Part shown: piece by piece, positions 15,822 through 24,497 of the stretch
How positions within the stretch are numbered: the first letter of the stretch is position 1
Layout: each line of letters starts with the position of its first letter
From: an uncultured Christensenella sp.
Lineage (GTDB): Bacteria > Bacillota > Clostridia > Christensenellales > CAG-917
Reading direction: 5' to 3'
Assembly: GCA_910577815.1 (NCBI GenBank)
Contig: CAJTNO010000001.1
Coordinates: forward strand, 358,754-422,753
DNA length: 64,000 nt
Position numbers and translations under genes: made by a program
Notes under the pieces: generated by a model
The model's database searches: none
Told to the model about the DNA's origin: nothing
Seen by the model: only the letters and a program-made list of their open reading frames with translations

Positions 15822-15860
15822 TATAATCTGCTCCCGATGTCAATACAATTTAAAGAGGTG
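15822..15860 (+). promoter_or_regulatory. -10 box and SD for the 36-codon ORF
   Basis: A plus-strand TATAAT at 15822-15827 has a poor -35. A strong GAGGTG SD lies at 15855-15860, 4 bp before the ATG at 15865. Confidence 0.5.
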
Positions 15861-15864
15861 AATT

Positions 15865-15975
15865 ATGAAGGTATCGCTTACAAGAATAAGCAATGAAAAC
15901 ACTGTCAGCAGTACTCAGATTGTGACGGTTGGCGGAAAGCTTGTGGGAATGCGCATAAGCGTCATTCATAAATAG
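15865..15975 (+). CDS. Small ORF, 36 residues, unknown
   Basis: The frame runs from ATG 15865 to TAG 15975 and encodes a 36-residue basic, Ser/Thr/Val-rich peptide that starts MKVSLTRISNENTV and ends RISVIHK. It has its own TATAAT box and a GAGGTG SD at good spacing. It ends 7 bp from the convergent aminotransferase gene. It has no signal peptide or membrane helix. I do not recognise it; its support is the translation-start context rather than similarity, so it could also be an untranslated leader. Confidence 0.5.
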   Translation: MKVSLTRISNENTVSSTQIVTVGGKLVGMRISVIHK

Positions 15976-15982
15976 ATGCAAG

Positions 15983-17164
15983 TTAAACGTATTCCTTATA
16001 AAGTTGCTCGAAAGCGGGCAACGAGCGTAAAATCATATCCTTGCTCACGCAATATGCGATGCGAACCCATCCTTCCGCCGCAAAGCTGTCGGCGGGGACG
16101 ATAAGCAGTCCGTGCTTTTTCGCGCGTTCGGAAAATTCCTTGGAATTTCCGTTCGGGGCTTTTACAAACAGATAAAATGCGCCTGACGGATGCACGCATT
16201 TAAAGCCTATTTCGGATAGCGCATTGTATAACAGATTGCGGTTTTCATCATAGGCGCAGACGTTAGGACGGGCGTCGAGACACTTGGCTACCGTATACTG
16301 AAGCATAGACGGCGCGCATACGTAGCCCAAGGCTCTGCCTGCTCCCATAACCGCGCAGTAAAGCTCGCGCGCGTTGTCGCAGACGGGATTTATCGCAAGA
16401 TAACCTATTCTTTCGCCGGGCAATGACAGCGATTTTGAAAAGCTGTAGCAAACAATCGTGTTTTTATATATCGCAGGGATAAACGGAACCTCCGCTCCGT
16501 CATAAACCAACTCTCGATACGGCTCGTCGGCAATGATAAATATAGGATGTCCGAATTTCGTCGCGGCTTCGTTTAGTACGTTGGACAGTTTAATGAGCGT
16601 TTCGCGCGTATAGATTACTCCGCTTGGGTTGTTTGGAGAGTTTACAATTATTGCTTTGGTTTTTTCGGTTATCGCATTTGAAAGCGCGTCGAAGTCTATC
16701 TGAAAATCCCCGTCAAAGGGAACGGTTACGGGCGTGCCGCCGGCGGATTTAACAAAAACCGTGTATTCCGGGAAGTGCGGAGCAAGTATCATAAAGCGGT
16801 CGTCCGCCTCGCAAAGTGCTTTTATGGAGATTGCAAGCCCTGCCGCCGCGCCGCAGGTCATATATATATCGTTTTCGCTATACGATGAGGCAAAGCGATT
16901 ATTAAGATTTTGCGCTATCGCTTTGCGTACGGATAAATCGCCTTGCGCGGAAGTGTATCCGTGTAAAGCAGTGCTGTCAACCGTATCGATAAGCTGTTTT
17001 ATAGTATCGTTTACCTCGCGCGGAGCGGGTACGCTGGGATTGCCGAGCGAAAAATCGTATACTTTATCCTCTCCGAGTTCTCTTGCGCGGAGCTTGCCGT
17101 ATTCAAACAGCTCTCTTATTACAGAGCGGTTATTGCCCAATTCATACATATCTTTGTTAAACAT
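15983..17164 (-). CDS. Pyridoxal-phosphate aminotransferase, class I/II
   Basis: The product is 393 residues from the chosen ATG. The fold-type I pattern is clear: SLGNPSVPAP near the N-terminus, YMTCGAAAGLAISIKAL, VNSPNNPSGVIYT, FIIADEPYRELVYDG and the PLP-lysine segment SFSKSLSLPGERIGYLA, ending with a substrate arginine region EGWVRIAYC. Such enzymes are aspartate/aromatic-type transaminases; the exact amino acid is not resolved. The longer frame opens with TTG at 17218, but that TTG is the -35 box (TTGAAA) of a consensus promoter whose -10 TATAAT lies at 17190-17195, so translation must start downstream; ATG 17164 is the first good choice, with a weak SD. Confidence 0.88.
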   Translation of the reverse strand: MFNKDMYELGNNRSVIRELFEYGKLRARELGEDKVYDFSLGNPSVPAPREVNDTIKQLIDTVDSTALHGYTSAQGDLSVRKAIAQNLNNRFASSYSENDIYMTCGAAAGLAISIKALCEADDRFMILAPHFPEYTVFVKSAGGTPVTVPFDGDFQIDFDALSNAITEKTKAIIVNSPNNPSGVIYTRETLIKLSNVLNEAATKFGHPIFIIADEPYRELVYDGAEVPFIPAIYKNTIVCYSFSKSLSLPGERIGYLAINPVCDNARELYCAVMGAGRALGYVCAPSMLQYTVAKCLDARPNVCAYDENRNLLYNALSEIGFKCVHPSGAFYLFVKAPNGNSKEFSERAKKHGLLIVPADSFAAEGWVRIAYCVSKDMILRSLPAFEQLYKEYV

Positions 17165-17189
17165 AACGCACCATTGAAATTGATTATTT

Positions 17190-17218
17190 ATTATAGCATT
17201 GAATAACTGTAATTTCAA
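17190..17218 (-). promoter_or_regulatory. Sigma-A promoter of the aminotransferase
   Basis: On the minus strand: -35 TTGAAA (17218-17213), 17-bp spacer, -10 TATAAT (17195-17190). The transcript should start near 17183, 19 nt before the chosen ATG. Confidence 0.8.
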
Positions 17219-17271
17219 TAGTGAATAAATTTAGGATGATACGTAAAGTGTATAATTTATATAAGTGAAAA

Positions 17272-18120
17272 AGTGAACAGCAGATAATATTTTGCGCGCC
17301 AACTTCGTTGGTTGGAAACTGTTAGGAATAACATCACAGGCAGATGGGATTTAAAATTCGTATTAAAAGGAAGCACACTTGGCAACAAGCGGTTTAAAAA
17401 GTCGGGGAGAGGTATGCACCAAGCAAAATATTATGCGGAGCGCAGTAAGAGTTTACAACGACGGAGAAAGTGAACAGCAGATAATATTTTGCGCGCCAAC
17501 TTCGTTGGTTGGAAACTGTTAGGAATAACATCACAGGCAGATGGGATTTAAAATTCGTATTAAAAGGAAACACACTTAGCTATAAGCGTGTTAAAAAGTC
17601 GGGGAGAGGTATACACCAAGCAAAATATTATGCGGAGCGTAGTAAGAGTTTACAACGACGGAGAAAGTGAACAGCAAATAATATTTTGCGCGCCAACTTC
17701 GTTGGTTGGAAACTGTTAGGAATAACATCACAGGCAGATGGGATTTAAAATTCGTATTAAAAGGAAACACACTTAGCTATAAGCGTGTTAAAAAGACGGG
17801 GAGAGGTATACACCAAGCAAAATATTATGCGGAGCGTAGTAAGAGTTTACAACGACGGAGAAAGTGAATAGCAAATAATATTTTGCGCGGTAGAAGATAT
17901 AAAATTCGGATTAAAAGGAAACACACTTGGCTACAAGTGTGTTCAAAAAGTCGGGGAGAGGTATACACCAAGCAAAATATTATGCGGAGCGCAGTAAGAG
18001 TTTACAACGACGGAGAAAGTGAACAGCAAATAATATTTTGCGCGGTAGAAGATATAAAATTCGGATTAAAAGGAAACACACTTGGCTACAAGTGTGTTCA
18101 AAAAATCCGAATTTTATATC
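17272..18120. repeat. Five-copy tandem array (197 and 155 bp units) abutting glmS
   Basis: Units begin with AGTGAACAGCA or a close variant at 17272, 17469, 17666, 17863 and 18018: three spacings of exactly 197 bp and one of 155 bp. Units 1-3 carry CCAACTTCGTTGGTTGGAAA and flanking DNA that units 4-5 replace with GTAGAAGATAT. Each full unit holds a 12-bp inverted repeat ATAATATTTTGC / GCAAAATATTAT and a hairpin near CACACTT. Neither period is a multiple of three and stop codons occur in every unit, so it is non-coding. The last unit ends in a perfect 16-bp inverted repeat (18051-18066 / 18105-18120) that encloses a 9-bp hairpin and covers the glmS stop codon. Confidence 0.92.
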
Positions 18121-19838
18121 ACCGTGACACTTTTCGCCAAATTCCTCGGCTTATCGGGGTTAAGTCCGAGACATAGCGAGGCGTTTAGTGCCAGACTTTG
18201 CAACGGCACTATCGTAACCAACGGATAGAGTATGTCGTCCGCCAAGAACGGCAGGTATAGCGTTTTATTTGCGCCTATATCGCCGACGGACGAAAGCGCT
18301 ACCGTATATGCTCCGCGCGAGCGCAGCTCGCTTACCGTCGCTTCAATTCGGTGCTTATCATTCTGAGCCGTAGCTATTACTACTACTGTGCTTTTTTCGT
18401 CTATAAGAGCTATTGCGCCGTGCTTAAGCTCGCCCGCGGAATATGCGTCCGTCATCTTGTAGGTTATCTCCTTAAACTTCAACGCCGCTTCCTTTGCGGT
18501 TACGCCGTCCAGTCCTTTGCCTACAAAAAACAAATTGGCGCGCTTAACCCTGTCCTCGTACAGGTCGTATTCGGCGGTCTTGCGTATGGCTTCGGCAAGC
18601 CTGTACAGGTCGGACTTTAAAAATTCACGTCCTTCTATGCGCACCGCAAGCATATACAGCGCGAGCAGCTGACAGTTATAGGATTTTGTCGCGGCAACCG
18701 CAACCTCGGCGCCCGCGTCAATAAGCAGGGTTCTGTCCGCCGCATAGGCTATGCTGCTGTGCGCAACGTTTGTTATCGCAAGGGTGGTTGCTCCTTTTTG
18801 CTTGCAAATCTCAAGAGCGTTTAAGGTATCGGCTGTTTCGCCGCTTTGAGTTATAAGTATTACGGCGCAGTCGGAATCCACAAACCGTACGCCGTCAAAC
18901 TCGCTTGCGACAACGGTGCAGCAGGGTATATTCAATGCGTTTTCAAGCACGGCTTTTCCGTACAGTCCGGCGTGATAGGCGGTGCCGCAGCCCACAAGAT
19001 ATACTCGCTTAGCTTTTTTAAAGGAGTCTACAAGACTGTCGTCTACCGTTTCTATAGCGCTGTCGTACGTACGCATAAGCGCAGAGGGTATCTCGTCTAT
19101 TTCGGAGCGCATATAACAGGCGCAGGGCTTTGGAGGCGTGCGTTTTATGCGTACGGGCTGCTTTTGTATCGGCTTGCCGTCCTTATAAAATGATACGCTT
19201 CCGCCTTTGAGAATTGCGCATTCGCCGTCCTTCATAATTACGGTTTTGGAAGTGTGCTTCGATATTGCAAGCGTGTCGCTTGCAACAAAGCTTTCGTCCT
19301 CGCCTATGCCTACGGCAAGCGACGCTCCCATACGGCGTACGTATATTGCGTCCTCTCCGCGATGTATTGCCAAAAACGTGGTCGCGCCTTTAAGCCGCGA
19401 GCCTACCCGCTCGACAGCCGCCGCCATATCCGACGTGTCCTCAAGCGCGAGCAGATGCGCTATCAGCTCGCTGTCCGTATCAGATGCGAACTCAATGCCG
19501 CGCCCGGCAAGCTCGCGGCGTAGCTCGTCGCAGTTTTCTATCACTCCGTTATGTACCACCGCAATGTTGCCGTCAAACGACAGGTGCGGGTGCGCGTTTG
19601 CCGCGTTGGGCTTTCCGTGCGTAGCCCACCTTGTGTGTCCTATTGCCGTGTGCGCGTAAAGGTCGGGCAGAAGTCCTTCGAGAGTAGCCACGCTTCCCGC
19701 GGTCTTGAATATGGAAATATCCTCGCCGCAGAACGCGACGCCCGCGCTGTCATAGCCTCTGTATTCCAGAGTTTTAAGTCCGTCTATTACGATGTTTTTA
19801 GCGTTTTGAAATCCGGAATATCCAACAATACCGCACAT
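18114..19838 (-). CDS. glmS: Glutamine-fructose-6-phosphate aminotransferase (isomerising)
   Basis: The enzyme makes glucosamine-6-phosphate from fructose-6-phosphate and glutamine, the first step of peptidoglycan amino-sugar synthesis. The 574-residue product has the N-terminal glutaminase domain with Cys2 (MCGIVGYSG), HTRWATHG and HNGVIENC, then two SIS domains (VGCGTAYHAG; SQSGETADT; GRGxD-like FVGKGLDG) and the C-terminal CLGLNPDKPRNLAKSVTV. It is somewhat shorter than the usual 600-610. The conserved last residue is normally Glu (VTVE); here it is Ile followed by TAA, and both codons lie in the arm of the repeat element. SD GGAGG precedes the ATG. No glmS ribozyme fits in the 135-bp upstream gap. 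Confidence 0.96.
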   Translation of the reverse strand: MCGIVGYSGFQNAKNIVIDGLKTLEYRGYDSAGVAFCGEDISIFKTAGSVATLEGLLPDLYAHTAIGHTRWATHGKPNAANAHPHLSFDGNIAVVHNGVIENCDELRRELAGRGIEFASDTDSELIAHLLALEDTSDMAAAVERVGSRLKGATTFLAIHRGEDAIYVRRMGASLAVGIGEDESFVASDTLAISKHTSKTVIMKDGECAILKGGSVSFYKDGKPIQKQPVRIKRTPPKPCACYMRSEIDEIPSALMRTYDSAIETVDDSLVDSFKKAKRVYLVGCGTAYHAGLYGKAVLENALNIPCCTVVASEFDGVRFVDSDCAVILITQSGETADTLNALEICKQKGATTLAITNVAHSSIAYAADRTLLIDAGAEVAVAATKSYNCQLLALYMLAVRIEGREFLKSDLYRLAEAIRKTAEYDLYEDRVKRANLFFVGKGLDGVTAKEAALKFKEITYKMTDAYSAGELKHGAIALIDEKSTVVVIATAQNDKHRIEATVSELRSRGAYTVALSSVGDIGANKTLYLPFLADDILYPLVTIVPLQSLALNASLCLGLNPDKPRNLAKSVTVI

Positions 19839-19885
19839 AAGCCCTCCACATTCAATATATGTGTGCGGCGCGCAAAGTTGAGAGT

Positions 19886-19910
19886 AAAATAAAACTCCGC
19901 TTCCGCGGAG
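19886..19910 (-). terminator. Terminator of the upstream O-antigen-ligase-like gene
   Basis: CTCCGC-TTCC-GCGGAG (19895-19910) with an A-tract at 19886-19894 on the plus strand gives a stem and T-run on the minus strand. It separates this gene from glmS. Confidence 0.8.
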
Positions 19911-19973
19911 CGATAAAGATATATTTGACAGGTGTTTATGCGGTCGTTATGTCGTTAGCGTTTATTTTGTCCG

Positions 19974-21515
19974 CTATTCTTTGGGCGTAGGATTATTTTC
20001 CGAGGCAGGAGTTCCTTCGCTTGCAGGACTATCTTCGGATTCGTTTTTTGATTTGATTTTATCATTTATGCTTGCTACTGCGGCTTTGCAGCCGTTTGCT
20101 ATGTCGGCAAAGGGATTTCTTCCGCCGAATGCGCGATATCTGCCGTCGGGCAAATTTATATCCGCAACCAAGGATATGCACAGCAGCATTATGAAAAACG
20201 TAGGACCGAAGAAGTTTGTGTCTATCATTCCGTAAGCGTCAAACAGCGCAAGACCCGCAAGCAGAGCTATATACGCGGGATTTTTGCGGTGAGCGAGCAG
20301 GGAACGGTATCTCCAGAAATAGAAGAAGCCGAATGCGATTAAGCCGACCGTGCCCATTGTTGCCATAATCTGAAAGAAGGTGCTGTGATACCAATAGGGA
20401 GTGTAGTTGTCGTGCGCGAATTCTCCGAGCCTGTAATCCCAGCCCGAGCCGAAAATCGGCCATTTTTTGAAGGTTTCCCAGGCGAGGGGATAGAGCGCCT
20501 CGGTGCGTCCCGCGCTGTCGAGTCCTTTGCCGATTATGGAGGTAATAAGCTGAGATACGAATTCCCCGAAATACGCGACTATAAATATCGCAACGGCAAA
20601 CGCGACGCATACGGTTACGCCGAAGGCAACCTTGTTTTGGGATTTTACTATGGTGTAAAGCAGCATCGCGGGCAGCGCGAGAGTGGTAAACAGAATAGCG
20701 CCTCTACAGCCTGTGGTTAAAAGCAGGGCGTATTGAAGCAAAGACACCGCGGTAAAAATCGGGGAAAGCTTGCTTTTTTTGATGCTGAAGTAAAAGCCTG
20801 CCGGAATGCACATAGAAATAACGGGCGCGATATTGTTTTTGCCCGCCCAGCCTACGTTTATTTCCTTTTGAAGTATGGCGTCCTTTATCTGCTCTATGCC
20901 GCCCAATCTCGCAAAGTAAATTATAAGCTGCAAGGATACCAGTATTCCCGAAACGAAGAGTATTTTAAGCAGATATTCGGGAAGCTGAGCCTTTTGCTCG
21001 CTGTCGCGGTTGGTTGCCGTCAAAAACGTATAACCGAATGCGCAAAGAATAATAAGCCCGAGCGCCGCAAGGACGGCGAGCGGATGCTCGTAGGGCGAGC
21101 CGACGCCGCCTAAAGCAAAAGGAATTATTAGCGCGATAAGCGCGCAATGAAAGCCCTTTATTTTTGCGGGGTGAATAAAGTCCCAATGCTGTCTGCCTCT
21201 GCGGAATTTAACTAAGTTGAAAATCACTCCCAAAAGTATTACGGGAACAAGCGCGAGCAACGGCGCAAACGAATCCAGCTTATGCCTGTCCGTGCTTATT
21301 ATAAACGTGAACATCATAAGCAAGGACAAAAGATGCTTGGTCTCCTTTGAAATAAACAGCGGAATTATGCAAACGATTACGGTCACGCACAGCAGAGGAA
21401 CCCACGCCTTGCTGCACCAGCCTATAAATATAAGGAGTGCGGTAAGCAGAATGAACAGGTCCGATTGGACGAATTTATTGATGTATGATACGGCTGTCGT
21501 AAATTTTTCTCTCAT
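19974..21515 (-). CDS. O-antigen ligase / Wzy-like polytopic membrane protein (second copy)
   Basis: The product is a 513-residue protein with about 11-12 membrane helices and a charged C-terminal tail (KSKNESEDSPASEGTPASEN). It shares with the gene at 2873-4282 the VGWAGKNN loop, CRGA, AGRTEALYPLAWETFKKWP, FGSGW and YWYHSTFFQ motifs and the closing AYGMIDTNF, so the two are paralogues. The family links or polymerises glycans on lipid carriers outside the membrane. Its promoter is TTGACA-17-TATACT (21559-21587, minus strand). No SD is visible before the ATG. It is upstream of glmS on the same strand but separated by a terminator. Confidence 0.75.
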   Translation of the reverse strand: MREKFTTAVSYINKFVQSDLFILLTALLIFIGWCSKAWVPLLCVTVIVCIIPLFISKETKHLLSLLMMFTFIISTDRHKLDSFAPLLALVPVILLGVIFNLVKFRRGRQHWDFIHPAKIKGFHCALIALIIPFALGGVGSPYEHPLAVLAALGLIILCAFGYTFLTATNRDSEQKAQLPEYLLKILFVSGILVSLQLIIYFARLGGIEQIKDAILQKEINVGWAGKNNIAPVISMCIPAGFYFSIKKSKLSPIFTAVSLLQYALLLTTGCRGAILFTTLALPAMLLYTIVKSQNKVAFGVTVCVAFAVAIFIVAYFGEFVSQLITSIIGKGLDSAGRTEALYPLAWETFKKWPIFGSGWDYRLGEFAHDNYTPYWYHSTFFQIMATMGTVGLIAFGFFYFWRYRSLLAHRKNPAYIALLAGLALFDAYGMIDTNFFGPTFFIMLLCISLVADINLPDGRYRAFGGRNPFADIANGCKAAVASINDKIKSKNESEDSPASEGTPASENNPTPKE

Positions 21516-21558
21516 AGTAAACCAAACATATTATACGCATACGCGCGGATAATATAAA

Positions 21559-21587
21559 AGTATAGACGTTAAAGTTAAAATTGTCAA
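21559..21587 (-). promoter_or_regulatory. Sigma-A promoter of the second O-antigen-ligase-like gene
   Basis: On the minus strand: -35 TTGACA (21587-21582), 17-bp spacer, -10 TATACT (21564-21559). Confidence 0.8.
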
Positions 21588-21618
21588 TGTAAACAGCGGT
21601 ATTCGCCGAAGCGGCGCA

Positions 21619-21647
21619 TTGACAAGCACGGCTTGGTTTGGTATCAT
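21619..21647 (+). promoter_or_regulatory. Sigma-A promoter of the XRE/cupin-GH31 operon
   Basis: -35 TTGACA (21619-21624), 17-bp spacer, -10 TATCAT (21642-21647). It is divergent from the promoter at 21559-21587. Confidence 0.75.
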
Positions 21648-21678
21648 AAAATAGTTAAAATACAGGCGGAAGGTGCTT

Positions 21679-22254
21679 ATGAAAAACAACAATGCGGAAA
21701 TTGCGGAAAGGCTTAAAGGACTTCGCGAGATGCTTGAGCTTACAGCCGAGGATATGGCGGAGGTAACGGGACTGAGCGCGGACGAGTACGCGCAGTACGA
21801 AACGGGAGAGCGCGATTTTTCGGTTACGCTGTTGTACAACTGTGCCGAGAAGTTCGGCGTTGACGTGACCGAGCTGCTTACGGGTACTACTCCTACGCTT
21901 TCGAGCTGTTCGATTGTGCGCGCAGGGCAGGGAGTAGTAACAAACCGACGCAGACTGTTTACCTACGAGCATCTGGCGCACAATTTCAAAGGCAGAACCG
22001 CCGAGCCGTTTTTGGTGACGGCTCCTTACGAAGAAGGCTCCGAAAATAAGCCCATTGCGCTTTCGTCGCATAACGGACAGGAGATGGACTATATCCTCGA
22101 GGGCGAGCTGCTTCTCAGCGTGAACGGCAGAACGACTCTGCTCAAGGCGGGCGATACCGCATATTACGACAGCTCGCAGCCGCACGGAATGATAGCCGTA
22201 GGGGGCGCGCCCTGTAGGTTTATGGCTGTGGTTTTAAAGGCTGCGGAGGATTGA
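21679..22254 (+). CDS. XRE HTH regulator with C-terminal cupin domain
   Basis: The product has 191 residues. Residues 8-66 form an XRE DNA-binding domain (RLKGLREMLELTAEDMAEVT and on), and residues 110-185 a cupin_2 ligand-binding barrel with HNGQEMDYILEGELLLSVNG and GDTAYYDSSQPHGM. This architecture typically senses a small metabolite. The longest frame opens at a GTG that is part of the SD (GGAAGGTG), so ATG 21679 is the start. The GH31 gene begins 27 bp after its stop codon, so it may regulate or be co-regulated with glycoside breakdown, although in many Clostridia this type of regulator sits beside acyl-CoA synthetase genes. Confidence 0.85.
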   Translation: MKNNNAEIAERLKGLREMLELTAEDMAEVTGLSADEYAQYETGERDFSVTLLYNCAEKFGVDVTELLTGTTPTLSSCSIVRAGQGVVTNRRRLFTYEHLAHNFKGRTAEPFLVTAPYEEGSENKPIALSSHNGQEMDYILEGELLLSVNGRTTLLKAGDTAYYDSSQPHGMIAVGGAPCRFMAVVLKAAED

Positions 22255-22281
22255 GCTTAAGCTCGGACAGGGGGAGTGGTT

Positions 22282-24363
22282 ATGAGATTTGCAGCGGCTT
22301 TGGCGCCTGCCGCGGATAACGCGTGCATAGTTGAAAATGATATAAGAATAAGCGTACTCAGCGATAGAATAATACGCATAGAAAGGGGCGCGTTTACGGA
22401 TAAGCGCACACAGACGGTTTTTTGCAGAAATTTCACAAATCCGCAGTTTACGTATACTAAAGAGCGAAATAAAGTTGTAATAAGGACAAAATCGCGTATC
22501 TTTTTCGTGGATTTAAAGACCTTGCGCACCGAGGTCGAGTTTGCGGAGGACGGACATATCTCGGAGCCGTCCAATAAAAGCAATCTCGGCGGTACGGCAA
22601 GGACGCTCGACGGAACCTTCGGAGTTCTGGGCGGATGGAAGGGCAGGCGCGAAAAGAAGGACAGATTTTTTCTCGGTCATATACGCAAGGGCATTTTTGC
22701 GAACAACGGCGTAAGCGAGCTTGAGGACGGAAAGAGCATTCTGCTTGACGAGGACGGAGGCGTGTCCGCTCGCGAGAACGCCTGCGCGGATAAATACATA
22801 TTTGCCTTCGGCGATGATTACCTCGGCGGGCTCAAGGAGTTTTACGCGCTTACGGGCGCGACGCCCGTTTTACCGAAATTTGCGCTGTCAAACTGGTGGT
22901 CGCGCTATCACGCTTACACCGACAGGGAATATCTCGCGCTTATGGATAAGTTTAAAAGCAAGGATATTCCGCTTACGGTAGCTACAGTCGATATGGACTG
23001 GCACATTGTGAAGAACGTGCCTAAGGGTGTGGAGTATCATTCGTTTCAAGGTCCCGGCTGGACGGGATATACATTTGAAAAGTCGCTGTTCCCCGATTAT
23101 AAGGCTTTTCTTAAAGGCTTAAAGGACAGAGGACTCGCCGTTACTATGAATTTGCATCCGCGCGACGGAGTGCGCTCCTTCGAGGTGCAGTACGCGGATA
23201 TGGCGAGAGCCTGCGGAATTGACCCCGAATCGGGAAAGACCGTTAGGTTTGACCTAACCGATAAAAGGTTTCTAAACGCATATTTTGATATTTTGCATCA
23301 TCCCTACGAGCGGGACGGAGTTGATTTTTGGTGGATAGACTGGCAGCAGGGGACAAAGTCCAAAATGAAGGGACTCGACCCGCTCTGGCTGCTCAATCAC
23401 TACCATACTCTCGACATTTGCAGGGAGGGCAAAAAAGGACTTATACTTTCGCGTTATGCGGGGCTCGGCTCGCACAGATATCCGTTGGGATTTTCGGGCG
23501 ACGCAGTCGTATGCTGGCGAAGCCTGCGCTTTCAGCCCTATTTCACCGCGCTTGCGTCAAACGCCGGATATACCTGGTGGTCGCACGATATAGGCGGACA
23601 TTTGTTTGGCAGAGGCAACGAGGAGCTGTATTTAAGGTGGCTTCAGTTCGGAGTATTCTCGCCTATCAACCGCCTGCATTCTAATAACAAGTCGCGGAGC
23701 AAGGAGCCTTGGCTCTATCCGCGTGTGGAAAGCGTCGCGGAGGAGTTTTTGCGGCTCAGACACAGGCTGCTTCCGTTCCTTTACACCGCCAACGTGCTTA
23801 CGTCAAGAGAGGGGATTCCGCTTGTCGCTCCGATGTATTATTACGTAGACGACGGCAGAGCGTTTCTGAAAAACTGGCGCAATCAATACTTTTTCGGGCA
23901 GAATCTGCTTGTGGCTCCCGTAACAAAAAAGGGAGTAAAAGGCGTGACGACGATGAAGGTGTGGCTGCCCGAGGGCGAGTGGACGCACGTTTTCAGCGGC
24001 GAGAAATTTACGGGCGGCGAGTATACGATAAACTGCAAGCTGAACGAGTATCCCGTGTTTGCAAAAAGCGGAAGCATTATCCCTATGCTCAAAAGACGGG
24101 CGGGCAACTTACAGGAATTTGACGAATTGGACGTTCGCGTATTTGCGGGAGAGGGAAAATATACGATGTACGACGAGGTCGGCAGTATAGATTTTACTAT
24201 GACTAAGGACGGCGCGGGCTATCGGTTGGATATAGCTCCGAGCGAGGATTGCATAACAAAATCCGTAAAGATAATAGCAAACGACGGCTACGCCGTTTCG
24301 GGCGAGCCGACCGTTGCGCTCGAGGGTAAGCCCGTCGCGGTATATCTTAAAAAACAGCAGTAA
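22282..24363 (+). CDS. Glycoside hydrolase family 31 (alpha-glucosidase/alpha-xylosidase type)
   Basis: The product is 693 residues with no signal peptide, so it acts in the cytoplasm on imported sugars. The GH31 barrel carries the nucleophile Asp353 in FWWIDWQQG and the acid/base Asp407 in LGFSGDAVVCW; RYAGLGSHRYPLGFSGD, WWSHDIGGH and QFGVFSPINRLHS are family signatures. An N-terminal beta domain (1-190) and C-terminal beta domains (from about 550) complete the fold. The preference for alpha-glucoside, xyloside or another sugar is not readable. The frame opens with a GTG that overlaps the SD GGGGAG, so ATG 22282 is used. It is second in an operon with the XRE/cupin regulator. Confidence 0.93.
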   Translation: MRFAAALAPAADNACIVENDIRISVLSDRIIRIERGAFTDKRTQTVFCRNFTNPQFTYTKERNKVVIRTKSRIFFVDLKTLRTEVEFAEDGHISEPSNKSNLGGTARTLDGTFGVLGGWKGRREKKDRFFLGHIRKGIFANNGVSELEDGKSILLDEDGGVSARENACADKYIFAFGDDYLGGLKEFYALTGATPVLPKFALSNWWSRYHAYTDREYLALMDKFKSKDIPLTVATVDMDWHIVKNVPKGVEYHSFQGPGWTGYTFEKSLFPDYKAFLKGLKDRGLAVTMNLHPRDGVRSFEVQYADMARACGIDPESGKTVRFDLTDKRFLNAYFDILHHPYERDGVDFWWIDWQQGTKSKMKGLDPLWLLNHYHTLDICREGKKGLILSRYAGLGSHRYPLGFSGDAVVCWRSLRFQPYFTALASNAGYTWWSHDIGGHLFGRGNEELYLRWLQFGVFSPINRLHSNNKSRSKEPWLYPRVESVAEEFLRLRHRLLPFLYTANVLTSREGIPLVAPMYYYVDDGRAFLKNWRNQYFFGQNLLVAPVTKKGVKGVTTMKVWLPEGEWTHVFSGEKFTGGEYTINCKLNEYPVFAKSGSIIPMLKRRAGNLQEFDELDVRVFAGEGKYTMYDEVGSIDFTMTKDGAGYRLDIAPSEDCITKSVKIIANDGYAVSGEPTVALEGKPVAVYLKKQQ

Positions 24364-24387
24364 CAGTCGTGCGCGGAGGGCGTTCAA

Positions 24388-24430
24388 AGCGGCGTTTAAC
24401 CGCTATGATTGACAAGCCGCTCGGATTTTT
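24388..24430 (+). terminator. Possible terminator after the GH31 gene
   Basis: AGCGGC (24388-24393) and GCCGCT (24416-24421) with an inner GCGG...CCGC, followed by CGGATTTTT. The stem is short and the loop long, so this is tentative. Confidence 0.4.
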
Positions 24431-24462
24431 AAACAAAATCGACAGAATTGTATTAAATCCGC

Positions 24463-24491
24463 TTGACTTATTGATTTATATTATTTATTAT
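24463..24491 (+). promoter_or_regulatory. Sigma-A promoter of rplM-rpsI
   Basis: -35 TTGACT (24463-24468), 17-bp spacer, -10 TATTAT (24486-24491). Confidence 0.8.
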
Positions 24492-24497
24492 TATCAA

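Noticed and set aside
17272..18120. CRISPR array
   Set aside because: Repeats are 155-197 bp and contiguous, with no unique spacers and no cas genes.
17883..18176. 97-residue plus-strand frame across the tandem array
   Set aside because: The 155-bp and 197-bp periods shift frame each unit, stops occur in other units, there is no SD, and it ends inside glmS antisense.
19839..19973. glmS ribozyme upstream of glmS
   Set aside because: The 135-bp gap is largely taken by the terminator of the previous gene; no room or recognisable ribozyme core.
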